Origin: Pigoraptor vietnamica
Taxonomy: Eukaryota > Opisthokonta > Filasterea
Direction: 5' to 3'
DNA length: 64,000 nt
Assembly (NCBI GenBank): GCA_943704525.1
Contig: CALSCQ010000139.1
Location: 54,232 to 118,231, forward strand
The notes under the pieces were generated by a model that worked only from the letters and a program-made list of their open reading frames with translations, had not been told where the DNA came from and did not search any database. The position numbers and the translations under genes are program-made. Shown here one piece after another: positions 35,886 through 45,937 of the stretch (position 1 is the stretch's first letter; each line of letters begins with the position of its first letter).

Positions 35886-37599
35886 CTACGCGCTCTGCTT
35901 CACGTACTGCGACCGTGTCTCCCTCTCCGTTGACAACGAAGGCGGCTGCGCTTGCGGACTGCGCAGCTGCGCAGCGAGCACGTTATGCCGACGCACGGCC
36001 GCATCGATGTCAATCGTCGTGATGTTCCCATCGCGTACGACCACGCGGCCTCCAATCAGAACGACGTCCGCGCGCGTGGGCGAGCAGAAGAGGAGGCCGG
36101 CCACGACGTCCCCTTGCGCACCCGCAAAGTCGATGCCGTCCGTGCGAAACGCAGCAATGTCCGCAGCGTAGCCGGGTGCGATGCGACCAATCTCGTTCCC
36201 CCTCCCCAAAAGGCGCGCACCCCCGACCGTGGCCAGGCGCAACGCATCGCGCGCACTCATCGCCGCAGGATTTCCGCCCGCCCGTTGCAGCAGCATCGCG
36301 AGGCGCGTCTCCGCAAGCATGTTGCCGGAGTCGTTCGACGCGGACCCGTCCACGCCAATGCCGACGGTAACGCCGGCGTTGAGCATGGGCCGCACCGGCG
36401 CTATCCCCGACGCGAGGCGCAGGTTGGATGCTGGGCAGTGACACACGCCGGTCGACGTCGAGGCAAAATCGGCCCACTCTGTCGGCGTAAGGCACACGCA
36501 GTGCGCAAACCACACGTCGTCACCGACCCATTCGACGCTGCGCGCGTATTCGCCGGGCGTTTTGCCAAACACGCGCCGAGAGTACTCAATGTCCTTTTCG
36601 CTCTCGGCGAGGTGCGTGTGCATGCGAACGCCGAGGGAACGTGCCAGCTTGGCGACGCGCCTCATGAGGTCCTCGGACACCGAGAAAGGGGAGCACGGCG
36701 CGAGTGCAATGCGGAGCATAGAAAACCTGTCAATGTTGCACTCGCGCTCAGCCAACGAACAGAGACAGAACGCAAGTTACTCCGAGCGACTAATCTCTGA
36801 CGTACACACTCACACACACCACACACCACACAAATGCACAAAGACATACACACAGACACACACACGTGCACACACGCACACACACCACACACACACCACA
36901 CACACACGCGCACACAAACAATAGAGGCAAAAGCACCCACTTGCTTGGATCGTGGTACGCCGCGACAACGCGCTCCATGTCGGCGACAATAGCATCCTCG
37001 TCCTCCACCACCGAGTCGGGCGGAAGGCCTCCCCTGCTCTTCCCCACGCTCATGGCACCGCGGCACGGGTGAAAGCGGATGCCAACGGCACGCGCGGCCT
37101 CAATCTCGTCGTCGATGCGGCAGCCGTTCGGGAAGAGGTACAAGTGGTCCGTCGACGTCGTGCACCCGGACAGGACAAGCTCGGACATCGCGACGAGCGC
37201 GGAGACGTAAATGTGCTCCGGTGTCATGCGCGCCCACACTTCGTACAGTGCCGTGAGCCAGTCGAACAGCTCGGCGTCTTGCGCCACGCACCGCGTGAGC
37301 GACTGATACATGTGATGGTGGCAGTTGACCATGCCGGGGATGCACACGTGACGGCGGAGATCTACGTCCTCGCAATGCCGCGCACGGGCCGCCCGCGACA
37401 GCCACGAGTGCCCCTCGCTGTCCTCCGCGAGTGCGCTCTCTTCGGTACCGACGTGCACAATTTCCCCGTCGCGCACGACGACAAGCGCGTCGGATATTTC
37501 GCCAAGCGCGTCGGATATTTCGCCAAGCGCGTCGCTCATGGTGACGAGGCGCCCAATGTGGCGCAAGAGCACCCACCGGGAAGTGTCCTGCGAGTCCAT
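35886..37599 (-). CDS. Amidohydrolase of the bacterial 8-oxoguanine deaminase / hydroxydechloroatrazine ethylaminohydrolase type
   Basis: Metal-dependent (beta/alpha)8 deaminase. Two exons (37599-36941 and 36726-35886) give 499 residues. Active-site marks are complete: the HxH metal pair in VNCHHHMYQSLTR, SGCTTSTDHLYLFPNG, RFHPCRGAMS, GLPPDSVVEDED, ALAPCSPFSVS, MHTHLAESEKD (metal His), WFAHCVCLT (His) and VDGSASNDSGN (catalytic Asp). This pattern matches bacterial 8-oxoguanine deaminases better than animal guanine deaminase; the substrate is inferred. The gene has one intron where its neighbours have 5-18, and a family best known from bacteria, so lateral acquisition is plausible. The N-terminus carries SDALGEI repeated in tandem. 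The start at 37599 is the first Met giving a full N-terminal beta-strand; upstream frame is AT-rich and non-coding-like. Confidence 0.9.
36805..36918. repeat. (CA)n-rich microsatellite in the deaminase intron
   Basis: CACACA/CACCACA tract filling much of the single intron (36727-36940). Confidence 0.9.
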
Positions 37600-37710
37600 T
37601 TCATGCACCTGTACCACGGGCACAACCGCACGCGTGTACAATAACACGATTCTGTTGGAGTTTGAGTTTTTTTGAAGAACAGGCAGGTAGTAACAAAGTA
37701 ACAAACCACA

Positions 37711-37728
37711 CCACGTGACATCACGTGG
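37711..37728. promoter_or_regulatory. Palindromic double E-box upstream of deaminase/septin
   Basis: CCACGTGACATCACGTGG: two 8-bp arms in inverted orientation separated by CA, about 112 bp upstream of the deaminase start. The inner ACGTGACATCAC is identical to 22091-22102 next to YIPF5. A dimeric bHLH or bZIP site is likely by analogy. Confidence 0.5.
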
Positions 37729-37928
37729 GGCGTGGGTGGACTCTCTGCGTGAATGTGAACTGCAAATGCTGCAATTTCTTTGGCAAAATCCCCCGATTTC
37801 CAATTCGCAGTGGACTAAGTAGGGTGGGTCTTGAAATTCAAATGTAAGCCTTAGATATTGTAAGGACCATTTGTAGCAGATTAGGCTGCGCAAATAAACT
37901 TTATATGTGTTTTCTGAGAAAGATATGT

Positions 37929-37947
37929 ATTGTATTGATAATACAAT
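37929..37947. repeat. AT-rich perfect inverted repeat
   Basis: ATTGTATT and AATACAAT flank a 3-nt loop in the most AT-rich part of the spacer. Confidence 0.7.
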
Positions 37948-38445
37948 AATTCTCATAATACTTAATTTGACTCTCTATGTCTTTGCACACAACAACACTG
38001 TGGGTTGAGTGCCTCGTAGCGCATCTCCATCCCCTTTTCTTTGTCCTTGTCGTCTATTTCGACATTTCAGTGGCAAAAGAGGACGTGTGTTGTGTGTCAT
38101 TTGCGCCATTCAGTGTGGAGGTCGCGCGGAAGAACGCACAGGTACTTTTTTACGCGCCGTATGGACGGCTTTCGATGTTGCCTTGCACCACAGCGTATCC
38201 AATCCCCTCGACGGGCTCTGAGAGGCGTTCTTGTTGCATAGACGTCGAAGGGCACTTTCTTATTAGACTAGACGAGGACGCGCAACGTCTTCTACATTGA
38301 GCCTGCTTATTTGTGTGGAGAGGCCTGTGTGGTGTGCCAAAAAGGTGGCACTGCTGTGTACTCGTGTGACTCATGTGTGTTGCACGATAGTTGTGCGCCC
38401 CTAAATGTGTTTTCGTTTGCCGTTTGCGCAGTGTGCTCGCCGAGA

Positions 38446-40971
38446 ATGTCTCACGCACAGGTTCGCCGTGTGTTGGTGGGTAACGCACGACTGAAGTGCG
38501 AAGCGGCCTGTTGTGGCCATAGCTGCGCTTGTCCCTGCGTGCGCAGTGGTATTGTCACGCCATGTAAAGTCATACGTTTGAATCGAACAACTTCTGGTGT
38601 ACGACATGGACAATACGACGCCGGCTCCGTGGCGTGGTCGTTGTTGTGGTGTAATCTAATTCGTCTTCGGCGCCGTGGCAGGGCGAGTCGAATCGCGACC
38701 TCGAACTGCGAGGGTATGTCGGGTTTGACTCGCTCCCCGACCAGCTCGTGAACCACCGCAACAAGGACGGCTATGAGTTCAACATTCTTTGCGTCGGTGC
38801 GTGTGCGGCTGTTTGCGTCCCTCTGTCCGTGTTGTCCCTTTGCGTGTGCCCCTGTGTTTTTTCGCCTTGGCCATTTTCAACAAGAAGCCATCATTCGCCA
38901 AGGGCTTGGCTATTTTTTCGAGTTGTAGGATTGTGTGTGCGGAGATGTGGTTTTCTAACTGCTCCGCTTGCTTCGCCGCGTAACAGGCGAGACGGGCCTC
39001 GGCAAATCGACGCTGATGGACTCGCTGTTCAAGACTGACTTTGAGTCGGACGAGTCGGACCATTGGAAGAAGAGCGTCGGCGTCGCATCGAACACATACG
39101 GTGCGTCAGCGGGATGAATTTTTCTCTCTCGATGCCCCTGAAGAGTGCGTGGTGCTAGCACTTCGGCTGTTTGTATCTTGTAACGTTCTGCCACCGAAGC
39201 GGCCCACATGCGTCTGTGGTTGCGGCGCGTGTGCTGACGATGCACTGACGCCTGCTTCGTCTGTGGTTGCGGCGCGTGTGCTGACGACGCACTGCCTCCT
39301 GCCTCTTGTTGTTTGTTTGCGCAGACTTGGAGGAGAAGGGCGTGCGCCTCCGCCTCACCATTGTGGACTCGGTCGGATTTGGTGACCAGATCAACCGACA
39401 GGACAGGTGTGTGTTGCGCGCGTCCGTCGCGTGGCAGCAGACGTCAGTGGTCTGTGTGCGCGTGTGTTCGTCATTGGTCCATGAGCGCGTGCGTCCGTTA
39501 TGTGGCAGGAGAAGTCAATGGTCTGTGCGCTTGTGTTCGCCCTTGGTCCGTGCACGTTATGTGGCAGCAGAAGTCAATGGCCTGTGCGCGTGTGTTCGCC
39601 ATTGGTCCGTGCGCGCGTGCGTCCGTTAAGTGACAGACGACGTCCCCCGTTCTCCGTGCGCGTTGGATTCGTGTGGAGCAACCCTCGTCAAGCCTGCCTG
39701 TGCACATGTGTGTTGTGGAGATAATGCGTGGTGCATCTGTTGTGACACGCCACCCTCGAACGTCGCCCACAGCTTCAAGCCGATCGTGGACCACATCAAC
39801 AGCAAGTTTGAGGAGTACCTGCAGGAGGAGGTCAAGGCCGTGCGCAACAACCGCACGATCGTCGACCGCCGCATCCACGCGTGCCTCTACTTCATCGCAC
39901 CCACGGGCCACTCGCTCAAGTCGCTCGACCTCGTCGCCATGCGTGCGCTCGCGGACAAGGTTAACGTGATCCCCGTGATTGCCAAGTCGGACTGCATCAC
40001 GGCGTCGGATCTCGCCGACTTTAAGAAGCGCATTCTGGAGGAGATTGAGGACAACCGCATTCCCATCTACCGCTTCCCGGAGGACGACGACGAGGTCGCC
40101 GACCTCAACGCGAAGCTCAACAGCTTCATCCCGTTTGCCGTCGTCGGATCGCGCAAGGAGATAAAGATGGGCAACCAGAGCGTGCGCGTGCGGCAGTACC
40201 CGTGGGGCCTCGTGGAGGGTGAGCGTTCCCTGCGTGTTTTTGCCATTCCGTCGACTGCTTTAGTTGCGCTTGCTTGGTCTGTGGAGAAACGCAGTGTGTC
40301 CGTCAGCTCACTATTGCTCCTCTCGTGCGTGTCGTGTGTGCGCGCGCGCAGTTGAGAACGAGAACCACTGCGACTTTGTGCGGCTGCGCGAGATGCTCCT
40401 GCGCACGAACATGGAGGACCTCATCAACACGACGCAGGAGAAGCACTACGAGACGTTCCGCATGCGCCGCCTGAGCGAGATGGGCTACCTCGACAAGAAC
40501 AACCAGAGCATCCAGGAGGCCTTTGAGAAGAAGCGCGCAGAGCACACGAGCGAGCTCAACCGCCGCGAGGACGAGATTCGCCAGATGTTCATGCGCCGCG
40601 TCAAGGAGAAGGAGGCCGAGCTCAAGACGGCCGAGGCAGAGGCGAGTACGCGCTGCGGCTCTCTTGCCGTTGTGCGACCGTGTAGAGATGCTTGCCGCGC
40701 GTCCCTCGCGTGCAAGGGAAGAAGTACTGAACGTAGAACTGCTGCGAGAGAGTTGCATGCGCGCGGAAATTGAATGTCGACGCGTGCGCTCACCGACCGC
40801 CCTCCCTTGCAGATCATTGCGCGCTTTGAGAAGATGCGCAACGAGCTGAACGCGAAGAAGAGCGAGCTCGAGGAGCGGAACCGCCAGCTGGTCGCACAGA
40901 TTGAGCAGTGGCGCGCGTCCACAAGCTCTCCTCAGTCGAAAAAGAAGAAGGACAAGAACAAGAGCGGCTGA
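38446..40971 (+). CDS. Septin GTPase
   Basis: Filament-forming GTPase of the cell cortex. Seven exons (38446-38460, 38682-38796, 38987-39100, 39325-39406, 39773-40218, 40352-40641, 40813-40971) encode 406 residues with closed phases. Exon 1 codes only MSHAQ. Visible marks: the short N-terminal block [14 protein letters not shown]-loop [10 protein letters not shown]3 DSVGFGD, the [12 protein letters not shown] block, G4 AKSD, and the septin-unique element including [16 protein letters not shown], then [16 protein letters not shown]-terminal coiled coil ends in a Lys-rich tail. The junction 40641/40813 keeps frame only with a GC donor (GAG|GCGAGT). The sequence resembles animal SEPT6/SEPT2-type septins. 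Introns 3 and 4 contain tandem repeats. Confidence 0.96.
39206..39300 (+). repeat. About 48-bp tandem duplication in septin intron 3
   Basis: Two copies containing GTCTGTGGTTGCGGCGCGTG and CTGACGA(T/C)GCACTG. Confidence 0.85.
39425..39632 (+). repeat. Minisatellite of about 70 bp, three copies, in septin intron 4
   Basis: Copies share GTGGCAG(C/G)AGA(A)GTCA, TGGTCTGTG and GTGTTCG(T/C)C(A/C)TTGGTCC words. Confidence 0.85.
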
Positions 40972-41403
40972 GTCAACGCCCTCGTGGGGACCAAAGTGTC
41001 CTAAGTGCGCTCCGCCGTTGCGTCGCCGCGTGTCTCTTGGCTATCTCTTGCTTCCGCCGTCATTGCTGCCGCCGCCCTCGCGTGATGCGGGTTGCGCGCG
41101 TGCGTGGTGATTGTGTGCTCGCCTGCCCGTCGTTTGCCGCTTCGTGTGTTTTTGTGTGGGGACGTTGACTGTTCGTCTGGGCGCGTGCGTGTCGTGTTCT
41201 GTGGAAGGAGTCCCCGCTGACCCACGCCGAGAAGAATCGCACGAGTAAAAGTATGTTTTCTGACGAGGTGCGCACGACAAATGTGTAAGCAAACGTATAC
41301 TCCAACGTGGGGGAAGCACCCGCATACACGTACACATACACTCCCACACTCGCACGCGCAAGGGCCATCAATTACACAGCCAGCGCCACTTTGGCGTTCA
41401 TTT
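40972..41403. other. Convergent 3' spacer
   Basis: 432 bp between the stops of septin and PUS1, with only a short CA-rich tract near 41320-41345. Confidence 0.55.
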
Positions 41404-43116
41404 TCAGTCGTCATCGCCAGCGCCGTCGTCGTCCTCTTCGTCCCCAGGAAGGGGCGTTCGCCTCTCCCCCGGCACGACTTCGCGGAACGAGTGCATCGGC
41501 AGCGATCGCACCCACGAACTCATGGGCATGTGCTCGCACTCCGTCCGCACAATGTTCGGATAGATGACGCTGTGCTTGAACGCGTGCACGGTGCCCTCCA
41601 CGCGCTCCAGTCCCACGGGAACGCGCGACCCGTCCGACGCCCACCGTTCGTTGTAGCTGTCAAAGTACACGCGATCGAGCACGAGACCGAGACCGGGCGC
41701 CTTGGGCAACTCCCTCTTGGCGAGTCCGTATGACAGGGGGATCGTGTCCGCCGGCGCCACGCCCGTCACCACGGCGAGTGCGACGCCGACCATTTTCCGG
41801 ATCTGATGCAGCATGAAGCTCTGACCGACGACGCGCAACACCGCAAATTCGAGCGACTGCGCGGGGGTTGCGGCGGGCAAGTGCTCGTACGGGTTCCCCG
41901 AGGCGACAGGGGCGACAGGTGCGACGGCGGCAGCATTCCCTTCCGACGGGGTGGCCGCAGTCGGACGCGGGTGTGCCGCGGCGCTGTCGACAAACACCTC
42001 TGCGCACTCAAAGCTAATAATGTACCGCTTGGAGCTGCTGGCGGTGGGGAGCCTGCCCTTGGTGAAGTTGTGGAAGTTGTGCGTGCCGACGTACTCGCCC
42101 AGCGTCCGGTTGACGGCGGCGATCGTCTCTGGCGACGCACGGTACGTGGAGAGGTCTTCCGGCCACTCGGACGGCTTGACGAAGGCGTAGGTGGGAAGGA
42201 CGTACTCGTAGCGCCGCTTGTTGCAGAGGTTCTTCGAGTTGAACGAGTTGGTGGTGCGGATTGCATCTGTTTAGGATGAGGGTGTTAGTAGGGGAGTGGG
42301 GGGGTGTGGGTTGGGGGGGGGACGAAGGGCATGAAAGGTATGTCGCCGCACAACACACAATCGCTTGCAGGCCGGTGTATGCGACAGATGTGAGCGTGCG
42401 CTAATGGACATGCACCAACATTTCCACGCAAACACAATAAGGGACATGCACCAACATTTCCACGCAAACACAATAATGGACATTCCCTCACCGAACACGC
42501 GTATTGCGGGCGGCAGATGTGCGTTGACTCTATCCACGATGTTATCGACGTCCAACAGCTCGAGCGAGATGCACTGCCCCGCGGCCGACACGCCCTTGTC
42601 CGTGCGCGCGCACCGTTGAAAGTGAATCTTCGTCAGGCTCCCCGCGTTGTCGTCCGACACGACCCCGCCCTTGTGCAGCGCTTCCAAAATGTCGCTTTCG
42701 ATCGTGCGCACGCCGGGATTCCACTGCATCCCCTGGTACCCGTCGCCGTTGAAGCCGATCATCAAGGCCATTCGCCGCTTCGGAATGCGCGGTTTTTTTG
42801 CCGCGGGCGCCCCGTCCGACCCCGCGGCCGTTGCTGTCGTGGCATCGCCACTCGCTTCCTCGAGCGGCCGCTTACGGCTCTGATCGTCCTTGCTGTCGCC
42901 CTCGCATTGCGCGCTGTTGGCGCCGTTGGCGGTCGACGCCTCCATCGCGTCGTCTCGCCTCTGCCACCGCCTCTTCAATTCAAATTTCTGCTGCGCGCGG
43001 ACGGCCTTGCCCTCCGACGACATACACGCCCGACGAAAGTCGATCGAAGGCCGTGGCGCCGCGACAAAGCGGAACAAAGAACACCCCCAAAGGCGCCCGA
43101 CAGAAACGCGCCGCAT
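41404..43116 (-). CDS. PUS1: tRNA pseudouridine synthase 1 (TruA family)
   Basis: Isomerises uridine to pseudouridine in tRNAs and some other RNAs, in the nucleus and often in mitochondria. Two exons (43116-42492, 42266-41404) encode 495 residues. The TruA core is clear: MALMIGFNGDGYQGMQWNP, the catalytic Asp in CARTDKGVSAAGQ, FNSKNLCNKRRYEYVLPTYAF, GTHNFHNFTKG, and the C-terminal half with QSFMLHQIRKMVGVAL. Two low-complexity insertions are present: an Ala/Thr-rich segment before the core, and an Ala/Pro-rich segment around residues 330-370. The C-terminal tail is acidic (DEEDDDGAGDDD). The first Met is followed by a basic, non-acidic stretch that could target mitochondria; an internal MSSEGKAV could give a nuclear form. 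Confidence 0.94.
42408..42482. repeat. 36-bp tandem repeat in the PUS1 intron
   Basis: Two full copies built on GGACATGCACCAACATTTCC and GCAAACACAATAA, with a partial third copy, next to the donor. Confidence 0.85.
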
Positions 43117-44031
43117 GGAATATGGGCATGGATCGGTTACGAGTGCCGCGCTGAAGAACATGAAAAACACAGAGACCGCAACACGTGCCCGGGAGTAACA
43201 CATTGTTACGTTTCATTCAACAGCGCCGCGTCGTACTGAGAACCTGGTTCAGCGGCCTACTTGGGAGAACCCCGACCCGGCATTAGCCGGCCCAGGGTAT
43301 CTGCAGTTGGCTCGCCCCACGCAGAGCTGGCCAATGCACTCGCTACTGTTGCAGATGCCGACCGGCGTCGGGGCGCTGATGGCCGGCGCCGGAGCCAGTA
43401 GTCTGAGTTTGCCGCCGGCGCTGCCAGTTGAGTCTGGACTTCCGTCGCCAACAGATGGTCAGCCCGAAAAGCGCGGCCGAGAGCGCGCAGAGCTAGAGAC
43501 GGCAAAACTGAGAGCACGTTATGTCATTTGCGTGGTCGGCGTTTTCAGTTGTGCGACTGCACAACGTCTGGCCAATCTGGAGCGTTTTAGACACGCCATT
43601 TCCGACGACAGCCAATCAGCGTGCAGACAGAGCATTCCACCCAATCATCAACGAGAGCTCATTACAAGTGCTCCACTTACTATTTCCTTTTCAGGCAAAT
43701 GCATTCGCGTCAGGGAGTTGCCCCACTCACCCTCTCCCCACCGTCCCTCCTGCCTTTTGCAGTGGAAGACGCCTCTCTCCTTCCCTCTTTGTACATGTCG
43801 GCTGTCCGTTTTGGAAGGTGTCCGCACTTTGGCATTTTGACACGCAATGGACACGGGTGCATGCGCATAGACACACACGCACAGCCAGTTACGGCCCACG
43901 TGTGCGCGTTCCTGCGGGGTGCACCCAGTTCGCTCGCAGGTATTTAAGCCCTCCCCATCAAGAGATGGCATTTCGTGCGCTACGTTTTCAACACGCAGGG
44001 AACAGAGACCCAGCTCACCGGCACAGTGAAG
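43117..44031. other. Divergent spacer between PUS1 and SLC38-type transporter
   Basis: 915 bp. A GC-rich island at about 43240-43470 has several GCCGGC and CAGTTG/CTGTTG words and a GAACCTGGTTC palindrome near 43240. A TATA-like box follows at 43941. No gene is supported. Confidence 0.6.
43941..43948 (+). promoter_or_regulatory. TATA-like box of the transporter gene
   Basis: TATTTAAG lies 91 bp upstream of the chosen ATG at 44032 and only 24 bp upstream of an out-of-frame ATG at 43965. Transcription starting about 30 bp downstream would leave out the earlier ATG, supporting the 44032 start. Confidence 0.5.
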
Positions 44032-45582
44032 ATGACGCCCTCGCCGGCCAAGACAGATGCGGCCGTGTTGCCACTGCCGTTCTCGTCGGACGCCAAGGCG
44101 CACAACTACGGCTCCGTAAACAACGACGGGTACGATGCAGAGAGCACGACAAAGCCGTCGATTGCCGTCGACGGCGGCCGCGCAACCCTCTTCAGCTCGT
44201 TCTCTAACCTCGGCACGGGCGCGCTGGGTGTCGGCATCCTGAGCTACCCGTTTGCGTTTGCGTCCGCCGGGATCATTCCCGCCATCATATTCACGCTCGT
44301 GTTCGCCACCATCAACTATTACACGATTGGGCTGCTCGCGCGGTACGCGCAGCGACACGCGCGATCCCTGCACATGCGGTCGTACGAAGAGCTTGTCAAG
44401 GCCGCCCTGGGACAGCGCGCGTATGCGCTTGCCGTGCTCTCGGTGTGGGGCCTCTCGATAGGCGCTCTGACCGGCTACTTTATCATCCTCGGTGATCTCG
44501 CGACGCCCGTGCTGCGCCACTGGTTCCAGCACGACCACGCGTCCTTCTTCACGTCGCGCGCGTTCCTCGTCATTGTCGTTGGCGCTGTGATCATCTTCCC
44601 GCTCTCGCTGGCCGGCGACATCCACGCGCTCGCCGTCACGAGCTTCATTGCGATCGCGTCCATCATCGCGGTCGTCGGCGTCCTTGTCTTCCGGTGGGTG
44701 TTCGCGCCGCGAAACTTGTATCTCAAACTATTTCTCAGCAATCCCGTTCAGTCAAACTCACAATGTCCTTCTCTCCGCAGTGGCGCCGAGTTTATCCACG
44801 ACAACAGCGGGATCCAGTCGTCCGTGGAGGTCGCCAACTCGGGCGTGGGCGTCGTGACGAGCATGCCGCTCTGCATCTTCGCCCTCTGCTGCCACCTCCA
44901 GGTGATTCCGGTCTACACGGAGCTTCCCGTCGAGCGCCGCCCGAAGTTTGGCCGCGTGAGCTCGTCGACGATCATCATGTGCTGCGTGCTGTACATCACG
45001 TCTGGCCTGTTCGGCTACTTTCTCTTCGGCGCGGACGTCAAGGGCGACGTGCTTGCGAGCTTTTCGCCCAGGGACACGGTCGCAAACGTCGCCAAGATTC
45101 TGATGGTGGTCCACGTCGTGCTTGCCTACCCCGTCGCGCTCTTCCCCGTGCGAAAGGCGATCGATGTGCTCTTCTTGCACGCGGCGGGCCAGCACCCGAC
45201 CTTCGTCCGCACGGCGCTCGAGAACGTCGGCGTGCTCGTCCTGACGGGCGTTCTCGCCGTCTTCTTCCCCCGCATCGAGAAGGTGTTTGACCTCGTCGGT
45301 GCGACTTCGGGCGTCCTGATCACGATCATCTTTCCCGCCTGGATGCTCCTCACGAACAAGGGCGCCGAGGGTGAGCCCGACAACGCCGAATCGTCCGACG
45401 CTGACATCATCGCCGAGACTGCGCCGCTCGTCGCGTCGGAAAAGATCTCGGAGCAGACGATTGTTCTGCGCTATGTGCCTCGCGAGGACCCTCGCCGACG
45501 CGTGAAGGCCATCGCGCTCATAGCCCTCGGGGTGGCCACGGGGGCCGTGAGCGTCGGCGTGAGCATCTACAGCTTTTTCTGA
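44032..45582 (+). CDS. SLC38/AVT-type amino acid transporter (AAAP family)
   Basis: Multi-pass amino acid/auxin permease family protein, probably Na+- or H+-coupled at the plasma or lysosomal membrane. Two exons (44032-44693, 44781-45582) give 487 residues. An acidic, Ser/Thr-rich N-tail precedes eleven predicted helices. TM1 has NLGTGALGVGILSYPFAFASAG, which matches the unwound substrate-binding helix of SNATs. Later helices include YFIILGDL, SMPLCIFALCCHLQVIPVYTEL and ITSGLFGYFLFGADVKGD. The C-tail ends in two hydrophobic segments around a charged loop. The 87-nt intron has length 3n and no stop, so intron retention would insert 29 residues into a loop after helix 5. The TATA-like box upstream supports the start. 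Confidence 0.92.
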   Translation: MTPSPAKTDAAVLPLPFSSDAKAHNYGSVNNDGYDAESTTKPSIAVDGGRATLFSSFSNLGTGALGVGILSYPFAFASAGIIPAIIFTLVFATINYYTIGLLARYAQRHARSLHMRSYEELVKAALGQRAYALAVLSVWGLSIGALTGYFIILGDLATPVLRHWFQHDHASFFTSRAFLVIVVGAVIIFPLSLAGDIHALAVTSFIAIASIIAVVGVLVFRWVFAPRNLYLKLFLSNPVQSNSQCPSLRSGAEFIHDNSGIQSSVEVANSGVGVVTSMPLCIFALCCHLQVIPVYTELPVERRPKFGRVSSSTIIMCCVLYITSGLFGYFLFGADVKGDVLASFSPRDTVANVAKILMVVHVVLAYPVALFPVRKAIDVLFLHAAGQHPTFVRTALENVGVLVLTGVLAVFFPRIEKVFDLVGATSGVLITIIFPAWMLLTNKGAEGEPDNAESSDADIIAETAPLVASEKISEQTIVLRYVPREDPRRRVKAIALIALGVATGAVSVGVSIYSFF

Positions 45583-45937
45583 GCGGCAGCGCGCGTTGTT
45601 TTGTCGTCTTCTCTTGCATTTGCGTCTGTCGCCATATGGAACGCAGAACGCCCAGAGTGCTGGCGCCTGGCCTGCGAGACATAAAAAGAAAAAAATCCAC
45701 GGAAACGGCTGAAGTGTGTTTTGAGGAGAGAAAAAACCAGGGGTGCTTGAAAAAACCGGACTGTTGGTATGATGAGCCCAAACGAGAAGTCCGGACATTG
45801 GAGTATACAATATAACACATTGAATTCTGAAGCTTTTTGTAAGTCTAGATTTTGATTTTTAAAAAAAAATCAGTTCGGGCTCCTCATTCCACACTGGTTC
45901 ACGCCGGCGACACTGCAGTCGTCGCGCACTTCTTATA
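45583..45937. other. Convergent 3' spacer
   Basis: 355 bp, AT-rich, with an A9 run near 45859. Likely carries 3' UTRs. Confidence 0.55.

Larger units (their letters stand above)
37600..38445. other. Divergent spacer between deaminase and septin
   Basis: 846 bp. It holds the CACGTG palindrome at 37711-37728, an AT-rich block at about 37790-37980 with a perfect hairpin-forming inverted repeat at 37929-37947, and a 107-codon open frame (37977-38300) without family marks that I do not call as a gene. Confidence 0.6.

Noticed and set aside
37977-38300. 107-codon frame upstream of the septin
   Set aside because: No family motif, mixed composition, in a divergent promoter spacer; no splice connection to the septin by phase.
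38560-38640. Possible tRNA because of a GTTTGAATC word
   Set aside because: No matching acceptor stem, D-arm or anticodon arm at the right distances; it lies in septin intron 1.
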